Assembly: GCA_019925795.1 (NCBI GenBank) | Contig: CM034314.1 | Location: 97,769,264-97,833,263, forward strand | Length of the DNA stretch: 64,000 nt | Source: Dendrobium chrysotoxum | Taxonomy: Eukaryota > Streptophyta > Magnoliopsida > Asparagales > Orchidaceae | Direction of reading: 5' to 3' | Shown here: one piece after another, positions 21,801-31,500 of the stretch | Position numbering within the stretch: the stretch's first letter is position 1 | Layout: the number at the start of each line of letters is the position of its first letter | Translations under genes and position numbers: made by a program | The notes under the pieces: generated by a model | What the model saw: the letters and a program-made list of their open reading frames with translations, nothing else | What the model was told of the DNA's origin: nothing | The model's database searches: none

Positions 21801-22497
21801 CTGCGAGACTGGTTTCTGAAGCTAAAACCTCTGTAGATTTCTCAACCTTCCTCATCAGAAGCCAGAGGTTCCCTATCTTCAGAGATGAACTATGTTTAAT
21901 CTATCTCATTCTTATCATTTTTGTATGATCTTTGAACTAAGCAAAAATAATTTACTTTGTATTTGAAATATTGTAAAAAATCATCATTTTGGTTACAGAA
22001 ATTTTATATGAATTAATAAGTATAAGAACATGGTTACAGACTGCTTAAATTTTTATATAAAAGTAGTATGATTGTCTCACGTAAAGATTAGGACCTTTGT
22101 ATCAATCCATGAATGGAGAAACGAAGAACCAATTGAAAAACAAAACAGAAAAAACAAAACTTTCAGAAGAAATAGAAAGTAAAACAGCTTAACCTCCTAT
22201 GAAGAAGCAGCAGTTCCAAAAATATTTCAGAACAAAAAGAAAGAAAAACGGCCTAAGAGCTGTTTGGCATCCTATTTTTTGAGACTTTAATCACTAATAG
22301 TTTTGATAAATATCATCATTAACAGAATTTGTTATATCCCAATCTGAATTTACAGTAACCTGGTATGAAGAAGAAGCAGTTCCAAAAACAAATCCATCAG
22401 GAAAACTTCCTCTACTCAATCCTCTGCTCTCCGTTGAGCATTCCTGAATCCTGCAGAGCATCAAAAGAATGGCCAAAAAGCCTCCTTTGAACGCCAT
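9838..22497 (-). CDS. BGLU40: GH1 beta-glucosidase, BGLU40-like; two internal exons missing
   Basis: Eleven exons on the minus strand: 22360-22497, 21492-21558, 20145-20216, 19949-20036, 19253-19508, 18587-18702, 17987-18210, 12121-12152, 11888-11990, 11694-11802 and 9838-10012. Phases agree throughout, giving 1380 bp and 459 residues. The N-terminus MAFKGGFLAILLML is a signal peptide; then come FPDGFVFGTASSSYQ and YEGAVYDDGRGPTVWDKF. The acid/base Glu is in TFNEP (about residue 148) and the nucleophile Glu in VTENG (about residue 364); SLLDNWEWAAGYTSRFGLY is near the end. Family members run about 500 residues. The two exons that carry DxYHRF and the YRFSIxWSR strand should lie between 21492 and 20216 but are absent; 135 bp is a multiple of 3, so splicing around the gap stays in frame. 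One donor (20143-20144) is GC rather than GT. A LINE fills the intron 12153-17986. Either a pseudogene or a deletion allele; the product would probably not fold. Confidence 0.88.
10690..11000 (+). repeat. GC-rich dispersed repeat, copy 1
   Basis: A block rich in GGTGGCGGTGG-like trinucleotides, followed by AT-rich sequence containing GTGTATTGAGAG and TTTCAAATGCATTTG. The same order appears in reverse complement near 43.25-43.60 kb, so both are copies of one interspersed element. It lies in the beta-glucosidase intron between 10013 and 11693. The open frames on both strands are by-products of the triplet repeats. Confidence 0.6.
11390..11519. mobile_element. Tourist-like MITE, diverged copy
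   Basis: Ends read GGCTCCGTTTGAGA and, in reverse complement, GAGCTTCGTTTGCG. The interior is an A/T-rich palindrome like the better preserved copies at 19.0, 21.3, 22.96 and 23.84 kb. It is in a beta-glucosidase intron; the target duplication is not clear. Confidence 0.65.
12504..13436 (+). pseudogene. LINE ORF1: DUF4283 and CCHC zinc knuckle, truncated
   Basis: The ATG at 12504 follows the 5' UTR (context ACCATGG), so I prefer it to the upstream in-frame Met at 12309, which lies outside the element. It encodes 310 residues. Residues about 70-210 form the DUF4283 RNA-binding region (WKLCLVGYSIGRRPFYEAL, WIKIHDLPLVCWN). Residues 238-251 are a zinc knuckle with spacing CX2CX4HX4C (CEHCNSLVHYSSFC). 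A stop at 13434-13436 ends the frame; the rest of the Pro/Ser-rich tail continues in another frame up to 13858. ORF1 proteins bind LINE RNA and chaperone target-primed reverse transcription. Confidence 0.85.
13577..13858 (+). pseudogene. LINE ORF1 C-terminal tail, frameshifted
   Basis: An open stretch of Pro, Ser and Thr residues ending in a basic cluster (TRGKKKTPHPPKT). Its frame differs from the upstream ORF1 part, so it is most simply the ORF1 tail displaced by an indel between about 13436 and 13577. Its stop overlaps the ORF2 start codon: the last base of TAA is the A of ATG at 13858. Confidence 0.65.
13858..17110 (+). pseudogene. LINE ORF2: endonuclease, reverse transcriptase, zf-RVT; frameshifted
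   Basis: The first 660 codons (to 15840) contain an APE-type endonuclease: AAWNIKGFN, the acidic residue in ICLLENR, GDFNCCRFPSEKAGG and SDHYPIV. The reverse transcriptase follows: LALIPKT, FGDFRPIALCN, AGFIKSR, the first catalytic Asp in KLDIKKAFD, and GLRQGCPLSPYL. There an indel shifts the frame; the palm motif LLYADDLLIF continues at about 15910-15940. TAG at 16238 and TAA at 16250 interrupt the thumb. The last part (16382-17110) carries the zf-RVT region, with a WxxIW-like motif (PLIWHKRHVLKFSVFGW) and CPFC...HL, and ends at a stop at 17108. The protein would nick the target and copy LINE RNA. It is now inactive but lightly decayed. Confidence 0.9.
19019..19137. mobile_element. Tourist-like MITE, best preserved copy
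   Basis: A 119-bp near-palindrome. Left end GGCTTCGTTTGGGACGGC; right end in reverse complement GGCTTCATTTGAGACGGC. Flanked by taa on both sides (19016-19018 and 19138-19140). A 3-bp TAA/TTA target fits the Tourist/PIF-Harbinger group. Intronic in the beta-glucosidase gene. Confidence 0.85.
20143..20144 (-). promoter_or_regulatory. Non-canonical GC 5' splice site
   Basis: On the minus strand the exon end reads GCCAAAG followed by GCAAGC, with no usable GT at the position the family phase requires. AG|GCAAG matches the known consensus of GC-AG introns. Joining here to the exon at 20036 gives AKGIKPYVTLFHW, as expected for GH1. Confidence 0.75.
21003..21081. repeat. Short inverted repeat (hairpin)
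   Basis: Arms of about 25 bp match at 21 positions (left GTGAATCAAGATGCGTCACA; right arm in reverse complement GCGAATCAGAATACGTCACA) around a loop of about 29 bp. Part of the loop side (CGATGTTGTGTACTGAGTGA) is repeated directly at about 21123. It lies where the missing beta-glucosidase exons should be. Confidence 0.7.
21295..21424. mobile_element. Tourist-like MITE
   Basis: Ends TGCTTCATTTGGGGCAG and, in reverse complement, GGTTTCGTATGAGATAGC. Flanked by tta on both sides (21292-21294 and 21425-21427). The interior is palindromic. It lies in the beta-glucosidase intron just after the second exon. Confidence 0.75.
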
Positions 22498-22954
22498 TAA
22501 AGCTCTAAAATGAAAGAAGGGAGAGATTCCAACAGATCTTTGTATCAGAATGAAACGAAAGAAAGGATTTTTATGGAAGAAATGACAATGAAAGCTCAAA
22601 TCACTGTCAAAGGTGTTTGTCTGTTAAAAGCTGAATGAATTCGAAGCTCAAACGTCTAACAAACAAAGGCACGCAACTCTTAACCTATCTTAATTTATTA
22701 ATGTGACATTGTGATAATAATGTTTGAGTAATTTTATTTCTATCTTAAAATTTTAATTTTCAAACTCATCTCAACATTAGATAATTAAATTCTTACTCAT
22801 TATAAAAATAACTGTTGATTTAAAAAATAATATTAAATTAAAATGGGAGCATATAATTTTGTGATCCTCTGAGCATAATCATAGCATATATTTTTCACCA
22901 ATTAAATAATTTAATTTCGATCCTTAAGACTTAAATTTCCGATCATTTGATTTA
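22498..22954. promoter_or_regulatory. Presumed 5' flank of the beta-glucosidase gene
   Basis: Sequence upstream of the ATG at 22497 on the minus strand. It should contain the 5' UTR and core promoter. AT-rich; I could not pick one TATA box with confidence. Confidence 0.35.
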
Positions 22955-23106
22955 GATTTCATTTGGGACGGCTTTTTTATTGCTTTTTAAAACAGTTTTT
23001 TAATATAAATACTTTTATTTTTGTCCTAAAAAATTACTTTAAAAAGCAATAAGAAAGTTATACTAAAAAGCTGCTTTAAAAGGAGTAAGAAAGCCGTCTC
23101 GAAGTC
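22955..23106. mobile_element. Tourist-like MITE near the beta-glucosidase promoter
   Basis: Left end GATTTCATTTGGGACGGC; right end in reverse complement GACTTCGAGACGGC. Flanked by tta (22952-22954 and 23107-23109). It is slightly longer than its relatives because part of the inner arm is duplicated (AAGAAAGTTATACTAAAAAG). It lies about 460 bp upstream of the beta-glucosidase ATG. Confidence 0.75.
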
Positions 23107-23511
23107 TTAACCTATCTTAATGTATTTTAAATTAATATAAATAACACTTTATCTGCCTTATAATTATATAAAATGAAAACATAGGAAACAAGAAAGAAAA
23201 GCAAAAATACAAAAAATTTATAAAATAAATACTGTAAATATAATAATATTATTTCGCCTCTTGTCAGACAATTAATTATATTTAAATTTAAAATTTAAAA
23301 ATGTATATAAGCTATTATTTTAATTAAGAGCAGGCAACGGTCAATAATTGGTAAGCTCGTCTATTTTATATTAAATTTATAATAATAGAGATTAAAATTT
23401 ATTCATTAATTTATATAAATATGTTGCATACATAAAAAAAAAAATTTCAAAATAATAATGACCAAACTTTTATGGTAGAAAATAAATTAAAAAATGTATT
23501 TAGACCTCATA

Positions 23512-23584
23512 TGGAGATGCAGGGGATCGAACCCTGTACCTCTCGCATGCAAAGCGAGCGCTCTACCATTTGAGCTACATCCCC
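23512..23584 (-). tRNA. tRNA-Ala (anticodon TGC)
   Basis: The minus strand folds as a complete cloverleaf of 73 bases. Acceptor GGGGATG pairs with CATCTCC (one G-U); D arm GCTC...GAGC; anticodon stem CTCGC/GCGAG with loop TTTGCAT, anticodon TGC; T arm CAGGG TTCGATC CCCTG; discriminator A. The A box (TAGCTCAAATGG) and B box (GGTTCGATCCC) are intact. A run of six T lies shortly downstream and would end polymerase III transcription. No intron. It looks functional. Confidence 0.97.
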
Positions 23585-23842
23585 AACTGGTTGCTCTCAT
23601 ATAAAACTTATAATAAACCGTTTAATAAAATAATTATTTACAAAGTTTTCGTTTGGCTATTATTGTATAATTAATTGAGAATCTACCGTAAGAAAATAGC
23701 TATGACTATTAAGCAGTAAGAAAGTTGGCCCAAATAATGTTTTAAGTTTCATGTTGATCAGTTCTCTTATTGCCTTTTAAAACAATTTTCTGCTACAAAA
23801 AAATTTAATTCAAAAAAATTTTATACTAAAAATATTATTTTA

Positions 23843-23972
23843 GGCTTCATTTGGGATAAATTTATTATTACTTTATAAAGTAGCATTTTAGTAAAACAAT
23901 TTTTAATTTTAAATATTTTTAACTAAAAAAGCTAATTTAGAAAATAGTATGTAAGTTGCCCTAAATAAAGCC
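23843..23972. mobile_element. Tourist-like MITE
   Basis: Left end GGCTTCATTTGGGATAAA; right end in reverse complement GGCTTTATTTAGGGCAAC. Flanks are tta on the left and taa on the right, so the target duplication is imperfect. A further diverged fragment of similar composition precedes it (about 23755-23840). Confidence 0.65.
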
Positions 23973-23982
23973 TAAAAAAATT

Positions 23983-24045
23983 AGGAGCATCCACCTAATC
24001 CTTGACACATATTTTTGAAATGTGTCAGACTAGGTGGATGCTCCT
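23983..24045. repeat. Perfect-looking hairpin beside the MULE insertion
   Basis: AGGAGCATCCACCTA...TGACACAT is followed, after a loop of about 9 bases, by its reverse complement ATGTGTCA...TAGGTGGATGCTCCT. The arms are 26-28 bp with a 2-base indel and one mismatch. It may be a small MITE into whose edge the next element inserted. Confidence 0.75.
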
Positions 24046-24051
24046 GCCTTG

Positions 24052-25225
24052 GAATTTTTATTAGGACTGGACACCGGATGTAGCTCTATGTTCGGAGTTC
24101 AATAAAATTAGGATACTTGTTCTGTTCACGTGGATATTAATTTATGATTTATTTTTTGTTTATTTCTTGCTAACCCGACTAACCCGGCCCAAAATATTCT
24201 TGTTCAAATTTAAGGTTTTAAAATTGGCGCTCTTTTTAAAAGTGAAATACCACGAAACATTTCTATTTTTTAGGATTTCCGCTAAAAAAATTTTCATAGG
24301 TGCTGAGAAAGAAGAAACGATGAAAAGCCGGTGAAGATGATGACTGGTTTGGAGGAGGAAAAGTAGATGAAGATGAATACTGGTTTGGAGGTGGAGAAGA
24401 TGGTGAAGATGAAGATTTGTTTGGAGGAGGAGAAGACAATGTTTTGTTTATTTTGAACTCTCAGTACCAATGCTCGGTACGTCTCGGTACCAATGTTCAA
24501 TACTGCTCGGTACCACTTGGTACCAATGCTCAATACCGCTCGGTATCAATGCTCAGTACCGCTCAGAACGACTCGGTATCAATGTTCGGTATTGCTCGGT
24601 ACTACTCGGTACCAATGCTCGGTACTGCTGGGTATTGCTCGGTACCAATGCTCGGTACCACTTGATATTTCTAAATAATATGTATTTCTTAGTCAGATTT
24701 CTTACATCTGAATCAATATGATAGTTTCTTATATCTGAATCAACATGACTAGTACACAACATATTTGTGAAAAAGCTAAGAATGCTTTCAAATGAACAAA
24801 AATATTACAGAAGCATGTGTTCTCCCTCTACGGCATATAAATGACTTACAAACTTTGAAAATAAATGGGACTTCAAAATAACTCTCACAATAAAAATTTG
24901 TTCCGGGGGCGCTCCCCCTCGGAAGTCCCGACTAGTCTTCATCTTCATCTTCACCGGCTTCTCTACCTCCAAACCAGTATTCATCTTCATTTTCACCAGC
25001 TTCTCCACCTCCAAACAAGTCTTCATCTTCACTGGCTTCTCCTCGTTTCTTCTTTCTCAGTAGCTTTGAAATGTTTTTTGAGCGTCATGATTTTATTGGC
25101 GGGCTGGCAAGAAAAAAATTAAAAAAGAAATAAAAAAGATTATTCAACTGTACAATATAGATGTCGTAATTTTATTGGACTCCGAACGTAGAGCTACATC
25201 TGGTGTCCGGACCTAATAAAAATTC
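24052..25225. mobile_element. Mutator-like foldback element, 9-bp target duplication
   Basis: A 1174-bp element with long inverted repeats. Outer arms of about 65 bp begin GAATTTTTATTAGG and contain GTAGCTCTATGTTCGGAG (left) and its near-perfect complement on the right. Inner arms (about 24290-24440 and 24930-25070) are also complementary and rich in GAAGATGAAGA and TTTGGAGGTGGAGAAG. It is flanked by a perfect 9-bp duplication, cctgccttg (24043-24051 and 25226-25234). A 9-bp duplication and long TIRs fit the Mutator superfamily. There is no transposase; the centre holds a CGGTACCAATG-type tandem array. Confidence 0.88.
24457..24662 (+). repeat. Degenerate tandem array of CTCGGTACCAATG
   Basis: About a dozen imperfect repeats of CTCGGTACCAATG or CTCGGTACTG, in units of roughly 15-20 bp, form the core of the Mutator-like element. 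Open frames in all phases across it are by-products of the repeat. Confidence 0.8.
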
Positions 25226-25234
25226 CCTGCCTTG

Positions 25235-25839
25235 ACACATATATGTTGCCTTATTTATTATATCCAAGAGAAATCATAGAGAGTATGAAAATTTTATGAA
25301 CGATCTTGAATTAAATTTCAAAAAATTTTAATACAAATAAGCATTGATATTTGTTTATAATCAAGATGATTTTTTATTCTTGATCAAAATGATTTTTTAT
25401 GAAATATTATTTCATAAGATTAATTTCTTTAAAAAAACATCTCACAGACTAATTTGATCAAAAGCTATAAAAACTCATATTTAGGTGAGCTAAAACTTTT
25501 ATTTATTGTGCATCATAATATAAGAAATAAATAAATATTTTTAGTATAAAATGAACTTTGTGACGTAATTGAAGTAGGTTTAGCAATTATTTCCTTAAAA
25601 TAAAATTATAATGAATTTTTGATGTTATTGCCCCATGATATACATAATTAATTAAGTATATACACTATATATTTACGGGGAGAAATACGACCGAAAGTTC
25701 ATTTTGAACGAAATTATTTCAGATTAGAAATAACTTCTTATATTCATGAATTATTTATTGGAGTCAAAGCTCTCCAAAATTGATTTGAATTTGTTCAAAT
25801 TTGATATTGTGGTACTTTAATTTTATAACATAGGAGTTT
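25235..25839. other. AT-rich intergenic DNA
   Basis: No gene, RNA or clear repeat recognised. Confidence 0.4.
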
Positions 25840-26130
25840 ATGACGATGCCTTTCCACACCAGTCAAGAGATCTCTCCTTCGCGTGTCATCGGTTCCATTA
25901 ATGCCTTCCCCAACAAGCTTTTTCATGAACTCATCTTTTTCATCATAGTCAGTTATTCCCCATTGATGCTTCTCGTCAACGAGCTTTCATCACAAATTCC
26001 TATTTTATGCCACACATTGTCGATCCCATCAATGCCTACGCCGAAGAAGTTTCTCATGAACTCCTCTTCTCCTTCACATTTTGGCGATCCCATTAATACC
26101 TTCCCCAGTGAGCTTTGTGACACAACATGA
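25840..26130 (+). repeat. Diverged repeat block (ATGAACTC / GCCTTCCCC words), copy 1
   Basis: Repeats of roughly 75-85 bp share words such as TTCATGAACTC, CATCGGTTCCATTAATGCC and CCTTCCCCAACGAGCTT. A related block lies at 27660-27870. The 96-codon open frame is probably a by-product; it resembles no family I know. Confidence 0.5.
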
Positions 26131-27659
26131 CCTAATACAAACCGCTATAGCAAGACATGTCATATCATGTCAAGGCTATGACATTTGATTGATTACCTAA
26201 GATCTATTTAAAGAACTTTTCAATTTAATATTTATAAATACAAAGCAATTTATATATCTTCAAAGACATAGCAAACAAAAATATCAACATCTTTTTATTC
26301 ATACCAATTACCAACAGACTTTGTATACAACAAAAAAAGAGTGCAATCATGATACAATTTCTTTCAACAAAACATATACATCATCATGATTGTTAAAATA
26401 ATAAATATAAAATATCGAATATACCTAACATTATAGGCTCAACAAGAACTAGTAACCTCTACTCAACCTAAGCCTTTCCCCTCTCTTAAATAACATGCAT
26501 AGGAAAAACGAGTCGGGTTCAGGTTGACTCGAAAATCCGAACTCAACTCGGGTTACCCCGTTTGAAAAAACCCGCGTGAGTCACGTCCCATCCCGTCTCG
26601 TCTGAAAAAACTTTGCAGATTAATTGTTTGAAACTTACCACAACATTTAATGCATAAATGGAGAAAAAAAAGTATATTAGCATAAAATCACATGAATGAT
26701 ATTAAAACATGTTCCCAAGAAACCAACTTGATGGCTCAATATCTATATATCAAACTTATCTATGAGGTACGATGTTGTTATAAAAAATAATGTCAATAGT
26801 AGGTATGTGCTAGAAGTGATAATATAAATGTTTTTTAAATGATAACATAAATAAAAATATAATAGAAAATAATATATTAAAATTTTATTATAGAGTATTT
26901 TTTGCCCTTTCCTATTATATCTCCGCTTATTATTATTTTCCATTCACCTCTTATTCCCCTACTTATTCATATTTATTCAAGCACATTACACACATGAATA
27001 AACATATAGGTATACATACTCTTACACATTTAATTGAATGAACATATAATAGTTAATACAACAAACCAACCACCTTCACTTTTCTCTTTTTTTCCTCCTT
27101 GCACATACATTATAGTTACATATATATTGAAATATTAATAGTTTCAATATATATATAAACAATATCTAAAATTTTATAGAATTATATAAAAAAATCTATA
27201 TTGACAAAATAATATGATTTATAAAGGGAATTTGTGTATATAGTTTAATAGCCAAAAATTACTTAGTCATTTACCTATAATATTCATAATACATTCTTAA
27301 AATTTTTTTATCAATATATACTGGTTAATATACTATAATGATATACTCAATAAAAATTTTCTCCTACTATAATGATTTCTTTTTTATGTCTATATAAGCC
27401 TTAAAATGCTTAAAAAGATATAAAATGAAAAAAACTGATGAAAATGATTTGTAAATTGAACATAAAATAATTAACTAAGGTCAATTTCAATATATAATAA
27501 TTCACTCCAACCAAAGTCACAAAAAATAACTAATAAATCAGATTAAATTAACTCTAAAAAATTTAAAGAAAATTAATAAATATAAAATAAACATACAAGT
27601 CCTACTTAATTAAAATCAAGTCACTACAAGTAGATGTAAAAACTACAAAAAGCAATTAC
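26131..27659. other. Very AT-rich intergenic DNA
   Basis: Long AT-rich stretch with no coding signal. A short G/C-richer patch (about 26505-26600) repeats ACTCGGGTT-like and CCCGTCTCGTCTG-like words, but nothing more can be said. Confidence 0.4.
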
Positions 27660-27870
27660 TAGACTTTTTCACGAACGTCACTTCTTCTTCACAAGTCATC
27701 AGGCTCATTAATTTCTCTAACGAGCTTCATCATGAACTCCTCTTCTTCATCTCATGTGATTAGTTCCATCGATGCCTTCATCCAGTAAGTGTTGTCACAA
27801 ACTTCTCTTCTCCTTCAAACCCTATATGTCCCATCGATGTCTTCATTCAATAAGCTTGGCAAGATTGATG
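27660..27870 (+). repeat. Diverged repeat block, copy 2
   Basis: Shares CATGAACTCCTCTTCTTCATC, CATCGATGCCTTCA and GTCACAAACTTCTCTTCTCC words with the block at 25840-26130. Same orientation. No coding function seen. Confidence 0.45.
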
Positions 27871-27897
27871 AATGGAGAAATTATTACGTGCAGAGTT

Positions 27898-28075
27898 CGG
27901 ACAGGGAGAACCGTCCGGATTTGCTGAGTGTTTGCTGAATACTCAGCAAATAATCAATAAATACTCAGTAAATACTCACAACTGAGTATTTTCTGAGTAT
28001 TTACGAATACTCAGCAAATACTGAGAAAATACTCAGCAAATTCGGACAATTCTCCCCACCCGGACACCAAGTTTA
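27898..28075. repeat. Foldback element built on AATACTCAGC repeats
   Basis: The two halves are inverted copies: left GTTCGGACAGGGAGAACCG then GTCCGGATTTGCTGAG; right in reverse complement GTGTCCGGGTGGGGAGAATT then GTCCGAATTTGCTGAG. Between them the decamer AATACTCAGC or its complement recurs many times. It looks like a small MITE. The target duplication is not clear. Confidence 0.7.
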
Positions 28076-28574
28076 AAACCAAAATATGTATCAATTCAAA
28101 TTTATCTGAATGTGAGCCAATTATAAATGTCTTACGAGTTCAATGACCAATTTGTAAATCTAAAAATTATCTCTCATTAGAGGTAATTTTGTTGGACCTT
28201 CAAGCACATATTTTTTTTCAAATAATATGCAATTGAGTTAGTTAACTATGAGGCATATAACTTATATATAAAATAATTTATCCTGAACTTAAATAAAGTT
28301 TTTAAAGGTTACTTCGTAGCTGAATTTTTTAAAAATAATTTATTCTATAAAATAAATATTTTGTAGTTCGAACTTGAAATTTCTTCATTCATTCATTCAG
28401 TAAAGTTCACTTTAATGCTAAATATTTATTCTTTTGTATAAAGAAATCTATGTTTCGGTTGAAAAACCCAACTTGAGTTGGCATTCGGCTTTCCCTTTCT
28501 AGTTTCTTCTGTTCTCTTTCCCCTTTCTGCCCTCTTCCTCTCTTTGCTGCTGAGCTCATCTTCCTTTGTCTTCC
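28076..28574 (+). promoter_or_regulatory. Presumed promoter and 5' UTR of the X8 gene
   Basis: AT-rich sequence that turns pyrimidine-rich (TTTCCCTTTCTAGTTTCTTC, from about 28490) before the ATG at 28575, as is usual for a plant leader. A TATA box was not chosen with confidence. Confidence 0.4.
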
Positions 28575-31500
28575 ATGGCTGCTATGATGCTCTTAGCACT
28601 CTTTCTGACCATGTTTGGTGGTTCTGGTAACTTCAGCTCCTAAATCTTTGATTACCCTTTCTTTTGAGGACATAAGATCTTCTACATTCTTGGGGAGAGA
28701 ATTCTTCTCTCTTTTATTTTGGTATCCCAAAACTTTAGTAGTTGAATTTTCCTTCGGAGGAACTATAATTTGTTGGAAGAGCTCTTCTTCTTTATGTATC
28801 CAAGTATTGTGATGCGAAATCAATATTGCACAGTTTAGGTTTACAGAGAAATTTCATGATTCCGTCAGAAATTAATAAGTAGGTTTAAGAGTTTCAAAAC
28901 GAAAGAAAGAAAGAGCGAAGTTGTAATCTTCATCTTGTTCTACATTCTTCTTTCATCTCCTCATACTTTGAGATTTAAAAATTGTGTTTTTTTTTATACT
29001 TCCTTTTTCAGCAGTTATGTTTTTGCTTTAGTTTCTTCACATTTCCTTCAAATTCTGATGACTAATGGACTTTCTTTCTTATGTTTATTTACAAAATTTT
29101 CTTCTTCTGTATGGAAGATGCTGCTTGGTGTGTTTGTAGGCAAGATGCAAGCAGCACCGCCCTTCAGAAGACCATAGACTATGCCTGTGGAGCTGGGGCT
29201 GATTGCAATCCTATTCTCCAGAATGGCGCCTGCTATAATCCCAACACAGTGCTTGACCACTGCTCCTATGCTGCTAATAGCTACTACCAGAGGAAGGCTC
29301 AGGCTCAGGGAGCTTGTGACTTTGCAGGAACTGCAACAATCATCCAAACTGACCCAAGTAATGCTCAATCTGTTGATTATTTTATCATTTCTTTCATGGT
29401 GCGCTTATTTTGGAGAAAAATGTTTTCATCACATTTCAGGCTAACTGTTGCTATCAATGGAGACACTAGGAATGATGGATTAAGAAATGATTTTAGTTAG
29501 AGAAATTTAAGTTTTGCCATATTGGAATCTTTCAATACATAAATTATTCTTATCAATGCAAAATTACCATTTTCTTCATGCCAGTATCTGCTTCTTGACA
29601 ATTTGCAACCTGCATAGCTTTTATTTAAGATAAGAGTCTGAAAAATTGACCAAGTGCATGTGTGGGAGCTAAGCTTGCATTGAGAAGGCATACGCCCCTC
29701 TATATTCTTAAAATCTTAGTATTATTTCAAATATATTTGATGTTATGCCCCGTCTATTTTTGTTATTAAAGTTACATATTGATTATTATAGATCAGCTGT
29801 GACCCCTTTAGGAAAAAGTTATGGATAAGTTATGCCTCAGTGGTTTGGGCATGTAAAACAAAGGGTGACAGATGCACTAATAAGACATGAAGAAAGCTGT
29901 AGAAGCATTAGGAACAAAAAAAAAAGATATAGATTGAAGGCCGTATTGAGGTTGTGCAAAAAATTTATGCAAAAGAGGTTATCACCTCATCCAAAAATTA
30001 GTAGGGGATGAATGGAATGAGAATTCATAAAGAATTTAGATAAAGGTTATTGATGATGTTGGTGTATTTAGAGGTGTTTGGCCAACATAAAATCATTGAA
30101 ATGTGTAATTAATGAGTGTTATAGTATTTCTCATTATTTTGCCTTCTTATTTAGCACCTAGAATGGCTATGTGAGGTAATCTCTTAACCCCTTCATTTCT
30201 CTTGTAGGTAAAAATGGCTGTTCTTATCCTGCCTCCCAAAGGTATTATTGTTATTTTGTTTTGCTGAAGCTTGTCTAATTCAACTTAATTATGCTATCTT
30301 GTGTGTTTTTTAACGAGCTTTTTTTATTTCTTACTCTACTAAGGTGGACCATCCATTGATGGGTCGTTATTTAGGTTCTTTCACTTTGTTTAAGCTCTAT
30401 ATTTCAACACGTCTATTTGTGGTCTATGAGTTGTGTTGCATGGAATGGTTCTTTCGTAATGATAATATAGCACTGGTATATCCTGTTAGATGAAGGAATA
30501 AATGCTCATCTTGTGGTTTCCTCACTTAGCCAACTTGTTAAAGAAAAGGCATTAGGCTTGTACCTTACAGTTTAATGGAATTTGGCCATGACAGCATGAA
30601 AATTCTCTTAAATCCACTTGATGGCTTTGGTTCATTCAACCAAATAAGTTCTATTATGCATGACCATTAGATAAAGATTGCAATCATTAAAATGCCGTTT
30701 AATTTGCTACAAAAAGAGGACTGCATGTAAAATAAACCCATGAAATATCTACTTTTCAAGAAAAGGCATGAGACTCTCCCTTAATAACTTTATGCAGTTA
30801 GGTCATGTTAGGAACAAGATTCTCTTTAGTCTACCAAACGGTACCTTTTCTAGGTTCATTGAACCAAATAAACTCTATTCATGCTTGAGCACTCAAGGCT
30901 GTCAGTAATTTAGTTGTTGGCTTTCGACCAAAAAATTAAAAAAACAAGGAAAAGAGATCTGTCTAATCATTGCAACGGTAGTCTGCAGCAATTTTGTGAA
31001 AATTAGGCGATAGTAATAATCATTTTGCGTTTAAATACTTAAAAAATGTCATTCTCAGTGATTCCATAAAAAAAACAAAGAAAAAAGCATGGCCTTGAAG
31101 CTTGAGCGTTAATCTCACAATCAAACTGTTATCATTAGTCTTATCTCAAATATTTAGTCCATAAGGTGTTAAAGGAAGACAAATTGTAAATGTATCATAC
31201 AAATTTCTTCTAATGGCAGATGATGAATTAAGTAAGGTTTGTTTTAATGATTGAGAGATCAACACTTTTTATAGATATAAGCTCATGATTAATTATCCTG
31301 GGAGTGCAATATTCGAAGATCTCTCAACCGCATAGCTCTACTAATATTATCTAATTCAGCAAAAGAGATGAAGATCTTCAGCATAAGATTCGAAGATTGA
31401 GATCATTTATTAGATGGTATAATGGATACCCAAGAATTAGAATTTCTTTCGCAAGCAAATTAACCTGAGAGTCTATAGGTTAAGCTCAGTAGCGAGTTCA

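Noticed and set aside
24417..24762. Several overlapping frames repeating RYQCS- or NARYC-like words
   Set aside because: Translation of the CGGTACCAATG tandem array in the Mutator-like element.
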